Shown in pieces: positions 13,210-19,699 of a DNA stretch of 27,257 bases. The translations under genes and the position numbers were made by a program. Location of the stretch: positions 1 through 27,257 of the IMG/VR virus record IMGVR_UViG_3300027782_002542, one strand, 5' to 3'. The notes under the pieces were generated by a model. It worked only from the letters and a program-made list of their open reading frames with translations, was not told the DNA's origin and did no database searches. Source of the stretch: a virus. Position 1 is the first letter of the stretch. The number at the start of each line of letters is the position of its first letter.

Positions 13210-13967
13210 TTTGTTTTCTCCGTTAGTTCGTTTACAAAGTTTAATAGTAACTTATGATGTCTACCATTATGCCAGTGTTTCTCTATGTATTGCCATGGCT
13301 TTTCGTACCAATACTTTGGTGCTTCTAGATGACAACCAATTAAACCTATTCTGCCCTGTATGATTGCCATTGGATCATTGTTGGCGTAACGAGCAATGAC
13401 TTTAAAATCGTCTTCCTCTCCGAGAATACAGCAACCATCATAGAAGTACATTTTTTCTGGTGTGTCATTCCATACGACATCGGCAACTGTACCATAACTA
13501 CGTCTAACATCAGCATCGGGTCTTTTTATATACTGGGTTACGTCTGCATTAATGAGCAAATCAAAGTACCTACTTCCAGCCCAATACGCACCCATACATA
13601 TACCAAGGTAGTGACCACCACCATGTATAAAATCGGCGATTCGATTGGCTCTGGTTCTGGTAAAGAAATTAGGATAAGAGTCGCTATCGCCGATGCCACC
13701 AGGAAAAACAATAACATCAAGATTGATAAAAAAGTTAGGATCATCTAATTCGCTTTCTTCAAATATTCGTATCTGATACTCTTCGGATAGTGCATGTACT
13801 AGGGCATATACGCAGTCCTCGGAACACTCAGGATGATGCAGGAATATAGCCATGCGCTTTAATGGATAGTTACGCTTTCTTGCAAACTCTGCTTGTTTCT
13901 CTAGTGTGGACTCACTGTATCCTTTATCGGACATGTGAGACTCAGCAACTTGGATATTATCGTCCAT
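13206..13967 (-). CDS. Class-I-glutaminase-fold protein resembling the BPL-N domain
   Basis: A 253-aa protein of the glutamine-amidotransferase/DJ-1 superfamily. Its features are VIVFPGGIGDSDSY (about 86-99), an oxyanion-type GGGHYLGICMGAYWAG with nucleophile C124, and a C-terminal GLIGCHLEAPKYWY supplying the histidine. The closest match I recall is the N-terminal glutaminase-like domain of eukaryotic biotin-protein ligases and its bacterial relatives. The first 36 residues are an extra polar segment. The reaction and substrate are unknown; no ligase domain is present. It lies among small genes and overlaps the 103-aa gene by 4 bp. Confidence 0.8.
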   Translation of the reverse strand: MDDNIQVAESHMSDKGYSESTLEKQAEFARKRNYPLKRMAIFLHHPECSEDCVYALVHALSEEYQIRIFEESELDDPNFFINLDVIVFPGGIGDSDSYPNFFTRTRANRIADFIHGGGHYLGICMGAYWAGSRYFDLLINADVTQYIKRPDADVRRSYGTVADVVWNDTPEKMYFYDGCCILGEEDDFKVIARYANNDPMAIIQGRIGLIGCHLEAPKYWYEKPWQYIEKHWHNGRHHKLLLNFVNELTEKTK

Positions 13968-13977
13968 GGTCTGATCC

Positions 13978-14226
13978 TTAGTAAGAATAGTATGTATCAG
14001 GACCAGTGGCGAGTGGGTGTTTATCGTTGATTACTCGTATTGCCCATACGATGTCATTTATATCTGGTCTCTCTCGCCATGAGCCAACGAATACACCATG
14101 CACTTCTCTCAACCCACGTATTTGTGATACGTCATGCAGGTATACATGTGTGTTCGTTGATTTATTAATACGCTTTAGATAGTCAAAGTATTCTCTAGAA
14201 TCTCCGCAGATGATATAGTGTTTCAT
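13978..14226 (-). CDS. Hypothetical protein, 82 aa
   Basis: MKHYIICGDSREYFDYLKRI opens a small alpha/beta-looking protein, with GVFVGSWRERPDINDIVWAI in the second half. The pattern of a hydrophobic strand, a loop and a strand ending VGSWRERPDI resembles unassigned T4-like phage proteins. ATGA overlap with the 51-aa gene downstream in the listing (higher coordinates). Confidence 0.75.
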   Translation of the reverse strand: MKHYIICGDSREYFDYLKRINKSTNTHVYLHDVSQIRGLREVHGVFVGSWRERPDINDIVWAIRVINDKHPLATGPDTYYSY

Positions 14227-14378
14227 TCATGCTCCATCCTGGCACATGCCCATGCAGCTTTAAGCCACTCAATGGCACGTTCATTGGTCATATGTTGTAC
14301 CTCATCATAGAATCGATCTCCACGAGTGGAATAGTTTTCTCTCTCATTGAACCACTCATCAAAGTCTTTATACTTCAT
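14223..14378 (-). CDS. 51-aa small acidic helical protein
   Basis: MKYKDFDEWFNERENYSTRG then DRFYDEVQHMTNERAIEWLK and AAWACARMEHE. Helical with aromatic residues. Its stop overlaps the 82-aa gene start as ATGA, and its ATG overlaps the upstream 57-aa gene stop as ATGA; this is the main support. Confidence 0.75.
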   Translation of the reverse strand: MKYKDFDEWFNERENYSTRGDRFYDEVQHMTNERAIEWLKAAWACARMEHE

Positions 14379-14548
14379 ACAATATCCTTGGAGGCTTTCC
14401 AGTTGTCAAATTTATCAGCCTGTTCTATTAGCCAGTCGTCAGCTTCTTTCTTAGAATTAAAGAATGGTGAAATGCTTATATATTTTTCGTTTACATAGAA
14501 GTATGTATACGTATGCATACCAGCGTCTCTATATTCAACCAGCTTCAT
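14375..14548 (-). CDS. 57-aa small protein
   Basis: MKLVEYRDAGMHTYTYFYVN followed by EKYISISPFFNSKKEADDWL and IEQADKFDNWKASKDIV. A beta-hairpin followed by a helix with an ADDWL pattern. ATGA-coupled to its downstream neighbour and overlapped by 14 bp by the upstream one. No family recognised. Confidence 0.75.
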   Translation of the reverse strand: MKLVEYRDAGMHTYTYFYVNEKYISISPFFNSKKEADDWLIEQADKFDNWKASKDIV

Positions 14549-14684
14549 TTTGTTTCTCGCTTGGTGGTGTCTGTGGTGTTTTACGCATGGCGTTCATCAG
14601 GTCTTCGATGGTATACTTCCCAGTGGCAATACCAGCAACGATTTCAGCAATTTCTCTAGTTGTATCGCAGCATTTACACTTCAT
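14535..14684 (-). CDS. 49-aa protein with an N-terminal CxCC motif
   Basis: MKCKCCDTTREIAEIVAGIA then TGKYTIEDLMNAMRKTPQTP and a polar tail. Three clustered cysteines at the start could bind metal with a partner. The ATG at 14684 has a GGAG ribosome binding site six bases upstream, so I use it rather than an earlier in-frame ATG. It overlaps both neighbours by about a dozen bases. Confidence 0.7.
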   Translation of the reverse strand: MKCKCCDTTREIAEIVAGIATGKYTIEDLMNAMRKTPQTPPSEKQNEAG

Positions 14685-14895
14685 TTTTGTCTCCAAATTC
14701 GGTAGTTTTACATGCCCAATGAACGACAACCCAGTCGTCAATGCATGCCTCTCTACTTATATCATCTCCCTTACCAGCTTCGATCATTTTAATAGACCAG
14801 TACTTGTAGTAGGATGAAAGAATTTGGTCTTCACTCCATGTTTCTTGGACATGTTGACCAAATTCTCCTGGAAATGCAATTGTCCAATAGTTCAT
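14674..14895 (-). CDS. Conserved phage hypothetical protein, 73 aa
   Basis: MNYWTIAFPGEFGQHVQETW, then SEDQILSSYYKYWSIKMIEA and IDDWVVVHWACKTTEF. The opening and the DWVVVHWA segment are highly typical of a T4-like phage family of unknown function. The ATG at 14895 overlaps the RNA ligase stop as ATGA. Trp-rich and soluble. Confidence 0.82.
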   Translation of the reverse strand: MNYWTIAFPGEFGQHVQETWSEDQILSSYYKYWSIKMIEAGKGDDISREACIDDWVVVHWACKTTEFGDKNEV

Positions 14896-15935
14896 TTTTC
14901 GTTCAGCAAGTACTTGTTGGAGATTGCTTTGAACGTCATGCCACCATTGACTTCCTTGAACACGATACCTTCTCGTTCGCAACCAATCATGCCCATAACT
15001 GATTTACCTTCTGCGAACTTCAGCAACTGAGGAATGTCAGTGATACCAAGAGTATCATACAGTTCAGCAGCAGATGCCAGCACTGGCACATGTTGTAGTC
15101 CGATGTTTGTAATTAAAGCATGACGATCAGCAGGATTCAAATAGCAACCATTAGAGATATCATAAACATCGAACACATGGAACATTGGTTGTGATAACTT
15201 GTAGATATTACCTTGGATTCCTGGACCAATCAACTCACCTTGGATGGCAAAATTCCAGTTTTCGTCAGTTTCATTGAGCATCTTTGCTTCGATATTATCT
15301 CGACGTGCAACCTGCCAGAATGTATTTCCTTCAGTTTCCTTTAGGTCAAGGTTACGTGAGCAAACACCAAACTCGCCATCGATTAGGTAGCATGTCATCG
15401 ATGAGCCTTCAAGTTTCTCGGTAATCTCAAACTTCATTCCAGCTTCAATGGCACCGACAATTTCCTGTACCAAATTCTGAGCACGTTCTTGGTCAGTTTT
15501 GGGAATCACTGACGGAAAGTTACCCTTAGCCATACCAGCCAACTGAGCATTCATGGGCATTTCCCATTTGATAATACCAAGTGGCTCGGACACATCGTCA
15601 CCCAAAATATCACATTCGGTAGTTGATGGCAGGCAGTAGACTGTAGACAGTGGCAACAGCAAACCCTGTGACAATTGACCACGCAGTTTAATAGTACGCA
15701 GACGTTCGCCTTTGATGCCTTCAAACTCTCTAGGCTCTTTACCTTTAGACAGGAATGCCGCCAGTTCAGTAGGAATCCAAGAGTCAATCTCACAGTAGAC
15801 TGCCAGATCACCGACAGTGTACTCACCTTTCTTTACAACAACTTTCCAACCACCAACAGTGGCGCATTCGATGGCATCTGCTCCATCAATAGGAGTCAGT
15901 GCATCAATCCTACGAATTGTAGCAAGTTTACGCAT
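14892..15935 (-). CDS. RNA ligase, Rnl5/DRB0094-like
   Basis: A 347-aa nucleotidyltransferase. The N-terminal ~120 residues are an OB-like domain found in DRB0094-type ligases (GGWKVVVKKGEYTVGDLAVY, KGERLRTIKLRGQLSQGLLL). The catalytic domain has motif I EKLEGSS with lysine K174, motif III QGELIGPG (232-239), motif IV EGIVFK (322-327) and motif V-like FKAISNKYLL at the end. Such ligases seal nicked RNA, often tRNA cleaved by host defence nucleases. The presence of about 31 phage tRNAs makes tRNA repair a reasonable inference; no polynucleotide kinase gene is in the window. Start ATG at 15935 follows a TTAAGGAATTAAA leader. Confidence 0.92.
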   Translation of the reverse strand: MRKLATIRRIDALTPIDGADAIECATVGGWKVVVKKGEYTVGDLAVYCEIDSWIPTELAAFLSKGKEPREFEGIKGERLRTIKLRGQLSQGLLLPLSTVYCLPSTTECDILGDDVSEPLGIIKWEMPMNAQLAGMAKGNFPSVIPKTDQERAQNLVQEIVGAIEAGMKFEITEKLEGSSMTCYLIDGEFGVCSRNLDLKETEGNTFWQVARRDNIEAKMLNETDENWNFAIQGELIGPGIQGNIYKLSQPMFHVFDVYDISNGCYLNPADRHALITNIGLQHVPVLASAAELYDTLGITDIPQLLKFAEGKSVMGMIGCEREGIVFKEVNGGMTFKAISNKYLLNEK

Positions 15936-15948
15936 TTTAATTCCTTAA

Positions 15949-16326
15949 TCACCACCATGAATTATAATAAACCACCTTGCCTTCTTTAATAGCAATGCGG
16001 CACTTTTGAACAAACATCAAGTCTTCACGCATTGTCTCGAGATCAGGTGGATTATCACCAAAGAAAAATCCCGATGTGCGTGGTAGATTGTCTTCTAGTA
16101 ATGCTTGTTGCAGATTATCTAAATCATCCAAAGTCAACTCAACGGGAATGCAGTTGAAACTATCAGCATCACCACCTTTGTCACGATACAGGTTCTCCAT
16201 CCAACCATGCAGGTCATGATGCTTACGCCAGTAATGCAACTCTTCACGTTCAGCACCTTCGGCAATTTCTAACTCACTGATTGCGTCTCGCTTTGAGACA
16301 GCATATGCGTACATATCTAAACCCAT
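15949..16326 (-). CDS. Conserved MGLDMY-family phage protein, 125 aa
   Basis: Begins MGLDMYAYAVSKRDA, an opening shared by a widespread phage family of unknown function. It is rich in His/Trp/Tyr pairs (HYWRKHHDLHGWMENLYRD) and has a SGFFFGDNPPD loop. A C-terminal VQKCRIAIKEGKVVYYNSWW follows. Similar proteins are sometimes mislabelled as metabolic enzymes. An AGGAGAATATT sequence upstream is a good ribosome binding site. Confidence 0.8.
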   Translation of the reverse strand: MGLDMYAYAVSKRDAISELEIAEGAEREELHYWRKHHDLHGWMENLYRDKGGDADSFNCIPVELTLDDLDNLQQALLEDNLPRTSGFFFGDNPPDLETMREDLMFVQKCRIAIKEGKVVYYNSWW

Positions 16327-16336
16327 AATATTCTCC

Positions 16337-16492
16337 TTACCAAGCTATAGGGTGGATGTATTCGGCTTTGCCGATATAAAAGGTGCGACCATTACTCAGC
16401 ATACGTGCTGTGCGAGTCGACTGTTTGACGTAGTCGCAACCATTGAGGTGGAACATGCGTCCAATGCGTAGTTCTGAAAATTCTCTACCCAT
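16337..16492 (-). CDS. 51-aa small protein
   Basis: MGREFSELRIGRMFHLNGCD then YVKQSTRTARMLSNGRTFYI and GKAEYIHPIAW. A beta-rich basic pattern. A strong AGGAGAATATT ribosome binding site, identical to that of the neighbouring MGLDMY gene, precedes the ATG. It fills the interval between two genes. Unknown function. Confidence 0.75.
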   Translation of the reverse strand: MGREFSELRIGRMFHLNGCDYVKQSTRTARMLSNGRTFYIGKAEYIHPIAW

Positions 16493-16502
16493 AATATTCT
16501 CC

Positions 16503-16715
16503 TTAAAGACTAGTCAATTGAATTTCAAACGTATGCTGTTTCATATTGTGGTCATAGTAACGCACAGTGGTACCAATGCCAGCATGCTTACCCATCAGGT
16601 CAAGCGCATAGTACAACGCATCATTCTGAAGAATGAAGTCACCAACACGACGTTGTTTGATAGCAGTGGATGTAGTGTAAAAAGAAACACCATTGACGAC
16701 AGCACGTAATTTCAT
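16503..16715 (-). CDS. Hypothetical protein, 70 aa
   Basis: MKLRAVVNGVSFYTTSTAIK, QRRVGDFILQNDALYYALDL and a C-terminal strand GTTVRYYDHNMKQHTFEIQL. A beta-rich soluble protein, possibly an SH3-like barrel. The ATG at 16715 overlaps the upstream membrane-protein stop as ATGA, so the longer frame is not used. Confidence 0.75.
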   Translation of the reverse strand: MKLRAVVNGVSFYTTSTAIKQRRVGDFILQNDALYYALDLMGKHAGIGTTVRYYDHNMKQHTFEIQLTSL

Positions 16716-16888
16716 TCTATTTCCTTCATGTAAGAAACACCAACAATCATGCAACCAAATCCAACTAAAGTAACAACCAAGAGTTGTATACCTTGGAACA
16801 GGGAGATATCAACTGTTTGTTCGATACCACCAACTACGCCCATTATAGCGAGCAAACCCAAAAAGAAAAACAAGAAACCTTTAGTCAT
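16712..16888 (-). CDS. 58-aa two-helix membrane protein
   Basis: MTKGFLFFFLGLLAIMGVVG and LFQGIQLLVVTLVGFGCMIV are two transmembrane helices linked by a short polar loop, with a charged tail YMKEIE. The ATG at 16888 has a GGAG site seven bases upstream. Size and topology suit an accessory membrane peptide; a holin-like role is speculative. Confidence 0.75.
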   Translation of the reverse strand: MTKGFLFFFLGLLAIMGVVGGIEQTVDISLFQGIQLLVVTLVGFGCMIVGVSYMKEIE

Positions 16889-16903
16889 TTTAATCTCCAA
16901 AAA

Positions 16904-17140
16904 TTAAGCAGGGATTCTAGAATCCATCATTTCAGACAAGATGAACTTTGCGATGTTGATGTTTTTGCGAGCCTGATCAGTTGCCTGAGCATTACCGAAA
17001 GTCATCAATTCTTGAGCATCAGACAAAACACCCATTGCAACCATCTCGAGACCAGAGCAGCGAGCAGTGATAGAATTCATATATTCTTCACGGATGTCAG
17101 CTTCAGTCATACCGTAGCACTTCGTTTCAAATTCAGTCAT
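16904..17140 (-). CDS. Small helical protein, 78 aa, with a second possible leaderless start
   Basis: MTEFETKCYGMTEADIREEY and MNSITARCSGLEMVAMGVLS, then helical DAQELMTFGNAQATDQARKN. The ATG at 17140 has an AAAAGGAACTGAA leader with a proper ribosome binding site. However, the promoter at 17171-17199 ends six bases before in-frame ATGs at 17164 and 17161, which would add 7-8 residues (MMKRKGTE) by leaderless initiation. Both starts may be used. Function unknown. Confidence 0.75.
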   Translation of the reverse strand: MTEFETKCYGMTEADIREEYMNSITARCSGLEMVAMGVLSDAQELMTFGNAQATDQARKNINIAKFILSEMMDSRIPA

Positions 17141-17170
17141 TTCAGTTCCTTTTCGTTTCATCATATAATG

Positions 17171-17199
17171 ATTATACATCGGAACCGAATAAAAGTAAA
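17171..17199 (-). promoter_or_regulatory. Sigma70 promoter for the 78-aa gene
   Basis: TTTACT (17199-17194), 17 bp containing TTTATTCGG and GATG, then perfect TATAAT (17176-17171). An in-frame ATG follows after six bases. Confidence 0.85.
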
Positions 17200-17246
17200 C
17201 ATCTTTCTGAACACTGGTAAGTTGTTGATCTAGAAGGGAAAATAGA

Positions 17247-17263
17247 CCCTACACTCAGTAGGG
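17247..17263 (-). terminator. CCCTAC/GTAGGG terminator hairpin
   Basis: Perfect 6-bp stem CCCTAC/GTAGGG with a 5-nt loop, followed on the minus strand by GTCTATTTTCCC. It lies just after the two overlapping genes ending at 17271 and 17281, about 50 bp before the next promoter. Confidence 0.65.
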
Positions 17264-17270
17264 TTATTCA

Positions 17271-17552
17271 TTAAATTTGATCAACTAGCATGCCGTTGCT
17301 TCGTTTGTCCCTTAGGCTTTCCAGTTCCTGCAGGTGACGCTTTTCTTGGATTGTTAGTTCCTTGAACGTCTTTCTTGGGTTTGCGCACATCACGCACTTT
17401 GGATTCCCGCAACTTACTGGGCTGTGATCTAGCAGTTCGTGTGGATTCTTTACTTCTATCCCGTGTGCTTTCGCTATCTTTGTCTTTCGTGCTACGACGA
17501 TTTCTTTTTGGTGGATTCTCTTGCTGTGTTTCAGCTTGCTCTGCTCGTCCAT
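17271..17552 (-). CDS. Cys-containing small protein overlapping another gene out of frame
   Basis: A 93-aa frame, MDEQSKLKHSKRIHQKEIVV then basic helices, then SCGNPKCVMCANPRKTFKEL and TIQEKRHLQELESL. The CxNPxCxMCxNPRK cluster followed by TIQEKR is typical of a small bacterial/phage protein family, so I regard this as a real coding frame. A GAGGAG ribosome binding site lies seven bases upstream of the ATG at 17552, which is why I use it rather than the ATG at 17558. It shares 272 bp with the 153-aa frame that ends at 17281. Zinc binding is likely. Confidence 0.7.
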   Translation of the reverse strand: MDEQSKLKHSKRIHQKEIVVARKTKIAKAHGIEVKNPHELLDHSPVSCGNPKCVMCANPRKTFKELTIQEKRHLQELESLRDKRSNGMLVDQI

Positions 17553-17742
17553 AAACATGCTCCTCGTATTTTTCTTTAGTTACTTCGTACCAATCGGTTG
17601 ATTCAATCCAGAAAATACTTTCACTGAATCTAAGTTGGGACTTGAGGTTGTACCCACGACAGGGTACAATGTGACTGAACCCACCTTTCCATTTTGTGTC
17701 AATGAAAAAGTAAGAATCAGATGGCACTTTGTTAGTATACAT
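17281..17742 (-). CDS. 153-aa protein: conserved N-terminal part, low-complexity basic C-terminal part
   Basis: The first ~65 residues (MYTNKVPSDSYFFIDTKWKG, IVPCRGYNLKSQLRFSESIF, TDWYEVTKEKYEEHVYG) look like a conserved compact beta domain of phage origin. The remaining ~85 residues are Arg/Lys/Ser/Glu/Pro-rich low complexity, coinciding with the overlapping 93-aa gene in another frame, so this tail may be a by-product of overprinting. No Shine-Dalgarno sequence is obvious before the ATG. The product may bind nucleic acid through its tail. Confidence 0.7.
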   Translation of the reverse strand: MYTNKVPSDSYFFIDTKWKGGFSHIVPCRGYNLKSQLRFSESIFWIESTDWYEVTKEKYEEHVYGRAEQAETQQENPPKRNRRSTKDKDSESTRDRSKESTRTARSQPSKLRESKVRDVRKPKKDVQGTNNPRKASPAGTGKPKGQTKQRHAS

Positions 17743-17756
17743 TATATAAAAGGCTA

Positions 17757-17784
17757 AGACAAAAAATCCTGCCGAAGCAGGATT
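17757..17784 (-). terminator. Strong intrinsic terminator
   Basis: On the minus strand AATCCTGC, a TTCG tetraloop, GCAGGATT, then TTTTGTC. An 8-bp stem with a stable tetraloop and a T-tract right after the 64-aa gene; it ends the tRNA-Gly and 64-aa-protein transcript. Confidence 0.9.
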
Positions 17785-17789
17785 ACTTT

Positions 17790-17984
17790 TTAACCACCAC
17801 GCCCAACATTGCGTTGAACGGGACGACCAGCAATTTTATTCACAGTTTGCTTAACTAGCTTTGTAGCTTCTGTATGAGAGAATCCTTTTGTTTGTAGCTG
17901 CTTCCTTGCTTTCTTTTTTGCTCGCTTCAACAACTTCTCAGCATGCCATTTTTCGCTGAACTTTTGCTCTACAATCTCAGTCAT
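17790..17984 (-). CDS. Basic small protein, 64 aa
   Basis: MTEIVEQKFSEKWHAEKLLK then RAKKKARKQLQTKGFSHTEA and TKLVKQTVNKIAGRPVQRNV. A strongly basic helical protein with an ending GRPVQRNVGRGG. A CAGGAGAAAAT ribosome binding site precedes the ATG. A nucleic-acid-binding role is suggested by charge only. It lies between the tRNA-Gly(TCC) gene and the strong terminator, so it shares that tRNA's transcript. Confidence 0.75.
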   Translation of the reverse strand: MTEIVEQKFSEKWHAEKLLKRAKKKARKQLQTKGFSHTEATKLVKQTVNKIAGRPVQRNVGRGG

Positions 17985-18001
17985 ATTTTCTCCTGTAAAT
18001 T

Positions 18002-18075
18002 TGGAGCGGGATAGGAGAATCGAACTCCTGACTTTAGCTTGGAAGGCTAAGGTAATACCATTTTACGAATCCCGC
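18002..18075 (-). tRNA. tRNA-Gly (anticodon TCC)
   Basis: Complete cloverleaf: acceptor GCGGGAT/ATCCCGC, anticodon loop CTTCCAA, T-loop TTCGATT, discriminator T, CCA encoded. A dedicated promoter (18088-18116) places +1 only about six bases before the mature 5' end. Confidence 0.93.
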
Positions 18076-18087
18076 ATAACACTACTT

Positions 18088-18116
18088 ATTATACATCAAA
18101 AGCCTTTGTAAATCAA
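18088..18116 (-). promoter_or_regulatory. Sigma70 promoter for tRNA-Gly(TCC)
   Basis: TTGATT (18116-18111), 17 bp, TATAAT (18093-18088), with GATG before the -10 box. The -35 box overlaps the end of the YkuK-like gene. Confidence 0.85.
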
Positions 18117-18595
18117 GCAGCCTTTTGATGCGACATAATGTGTTTTAATCTATCAGCGCAGTAACTTGCAGCGAATGCATTTGGCTTAACCAAAGGAATC
18201 ACGTTACACATACCACGAATGTAACCAGTCGCTTCATTGATTACACAAGAACTACCATGCATTTCGTTGGGGTTGATATCCAAGTGAACTTCAACGATTC
18301 TATCTTCCAACACGTCATGTAACTTGTTGTACAACTCTGCAATTTTATATACTTCATTCATCAACCGCATACGTGGTCTGTTTTTCTTTTGATCCCAGTC
18401 ACGTTCACGTTGAACTTCACCGAAAATCTTACAACCATGTTTGCCATCAATGTGAACAACAATAACAAGTGTGTAATCTGCGTACCAATCATTTCCAATA
18501 TTAAATCTCTCAGAGTCTCCACCAATATAGATCTTTGTCTCTGGACTTTGACTTTCGATGAATGTTTTAACTTCATCAATATCGATACGCTTCAT
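18113..18595 (-). CDS. YkuK/DUF458 RNase H-like protein
   Basis: A 160-aa protein of the ribonuclease H-like YkuK family. KIYIGGDSER with D27 is the first acidic strand, followed by YTLVIVVHIDGKHGCKIFGE, a helix with LMNEVYKIAEL, VEVHLDINPNEMHGS and the characteristic end VKPNAFAASYCADR. The family fold implies a nucleic acid or nucleotide substrate but the activity is uncharacterised. It begins 8 bp after the D,D-peptidase-like gene, with an AGGAGC ribosome binding site, and its end carries the -35 box of the tRNA-Gly promoter. Confidence 0.85.
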   Translation of the reverse strand: MKRIDIDEVKTFIESQSPETKIYIGGDSERFNIGNDWYADYTLVIVVHIDGKHGCKIFGEVQRERDWDQKKNRPRMRLMNEVYKIAELYNKLHDVLEDRIVEVHLDINPNEMHGSSCVINEATGYIRGMCNVIPLVKPNAFAASYCADRLKHIMSHQKAA

Positions 18596-18603
18596 GATTG
18601 CTC

Positions 18604-19281
18604 CTAATTTATCATGTTTATTAATTCTTTAGCGATTTTTTGTCGTTTCTCTGCAGTTGGCTCGCCAAGAATAACAATAATGTATTTTCTTGCTCCTCTT
18701 TCAACAAATAGTGCTAAACATCTACCAGCTTTATTGGTAAATCCTGTTTTACTCAATGCAATATCATGATACTCTTTTAATAGTGTCATATTGGTATTGT
18801 GTAATGTATAATATGACTTTTTATTTTTATAAAATGTTTTCTCAGTAGTTGAGGATATTTTTCGTATCAATGGATACTTCTCTGATTCAATTACAATATC
18901 AACGTACTCTCTTGCTGTGCTGCGATTGAAGACACTTAGACCACTTGCATCATGATAAAATGTTTCATATAAACCAATTTTTTCTGCTTTACGATTCATT
19001 GCTTTAACAAATGCATAACTACCACCATCATACTCTTTAGCAATTTTCTCAGCTACTAAATTATCAGATCGTATTAATAATCGTTCAAGTAATTCTTGTT
19101 TGTAGTTACCACTGTCTATGTATACCATAGCAGTCATTAGTTTAGTGAGACTAGCGATTGAACTTACATCATGATAGTTGAAACCAGTGACAATAACATG
19201 TTCATCGGCATCATATAAAATATGAGACTTACCAAACGCATTGATACTGGCCAAGAGTAATATTGCTACTATAAATTTCAT
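18604..19281 (-). CDS. Secreted D-alanyl-D-alanine peptidase-like protein (peptidase family S11)
   Basis: A 225-aa protein with a signal peptide (MKFIVAILLLASINAFGKS) and the three penicillin-binding-protein motifs: SLTK at 44-47 (nucleophile S44), SDN at 72-74 and KTG at 178-180. This order and the short length fit D,D-carboxypeptidases/endopeptidases such as PBP7, which trim or cut peptidoglycan cross-links in the periplasm. The start at 19281 follows an AGGAATATGT site and lies 10 bp after the tRNA-Gly(GCC) gene; upstream in-frame codons lie inside that tRNA and are ignored. Such a gene is unusual in a phage that already has a GH19 endolysin. Confidence 0.87.
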   Translation of the reverse strand: MKFIVAILLLASINAFGKSHILYDADEHVIVTGFNYHDVSSIASLTKLMTAMVYIDSGNYKQELLERLLIRSDNLVAEKIAKEYDGGSYAFVKAMNRKAEKIGLYETFYHDASGLSVFNRSTAREYVDIVIESEKYPLIRKISSTTEKTFYKNKKSYYTLHNTNMTLLKEYHDIALSKTGFTNKAGRCLALFVERGARKYIIVILGEPTAEKRQKIAKELINMIN

Positions 19282-19290
19282 ACATATTCC

Positions 19291-19366
19291 TGGAGCGGGC
19301 AAAGAGACTCGAACTCTCGACATCTTCCTTGGCAAGGAAGTGCTCTACCAACTGAGCTATACCCGC
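19291..19366 (-). tRNA. tRNA-Gly (anticodon GCC)
   Basis: Acceptor GCGGGTA/TGCCCGC, D-arm AGCTCAGTTGGTAGAGC, anticodon loop TTGCCAA, T-loop TTCGAGT, discriminator T, CCA encoded. Confidence 0.95.
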
Positions 19367-19372
19367 ATTACT

Positions 19373-19446
19373 TGGCACCCCTCGAGGGACTCGAACCCCC
19401 ACTTACGGTTTTGGAGACCGCAGTGCTGCCATTACACTAGAGAGAT
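19373..19446 (-). tRNA. tRNA-Trp (anticodon CCA)
   Basis: Acceptor ATCTCTC/GAGGGGT with two G-U pairs, D-stem GTGT/GCAC, anticodon loop CTCCAAA, discriminator G, CCA encoded. Confidence 0.92.
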
Positions 19447-19459
19447 ATTATCTTTAAAC

Positions 19460-19535
19460 TGGTGCCCACAGTCGGATTCGAACTGACCACCTACGCATTA
19501 CTAGTGCGTTGCTCTACCAAATGAGCTATGTGGGC
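19460..19535 (-). tRNA. tRNA-Thr (anticodon AGT)
   Basis: Acceptor GCCCACA/TGTGGGC, anticodon stem ACGCA/TGCGT around loop CTAGTAA, so the anticodon is AGT with A at position 34. CCA is encoded and the T-loop is TTCGAAT. A34 is rare in bacterial tRNAs outside arginine. Confidence 0.9.
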
Positions 19536-19540
19536 TTAAT

Positions 19541-19617
<77 letters not shown>

Positions 19618-19625
19618 ATAAAACT

Positions 19626-19699
19626 TGGTGCCCCATGACAGAATCGAACTGCCGTAACCTGATTACAAAACAGGTGTAATACCATTATACTAATAGGGC
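19626..19699 (-). tRNA. tRNA-Thr (anticodon TGT)
   Basis: Acceptor GCCCTAT/ATGGGGC, anticodon loop TTTGTAA with a T-T mismatch closing the stem, T-loop TTCGATT, CCA encoded. The first 15 bases of the tRNA overlap the 3' end of the GNAT-like gene. Confidence 0.9.

Noticed and set aside
19241-19486. Plus-strand 81-aa ORF
   Set aside because: Antisense of tRNA-Gly and tRNA-Trp; no gene on the plus strand is otherwise supported.
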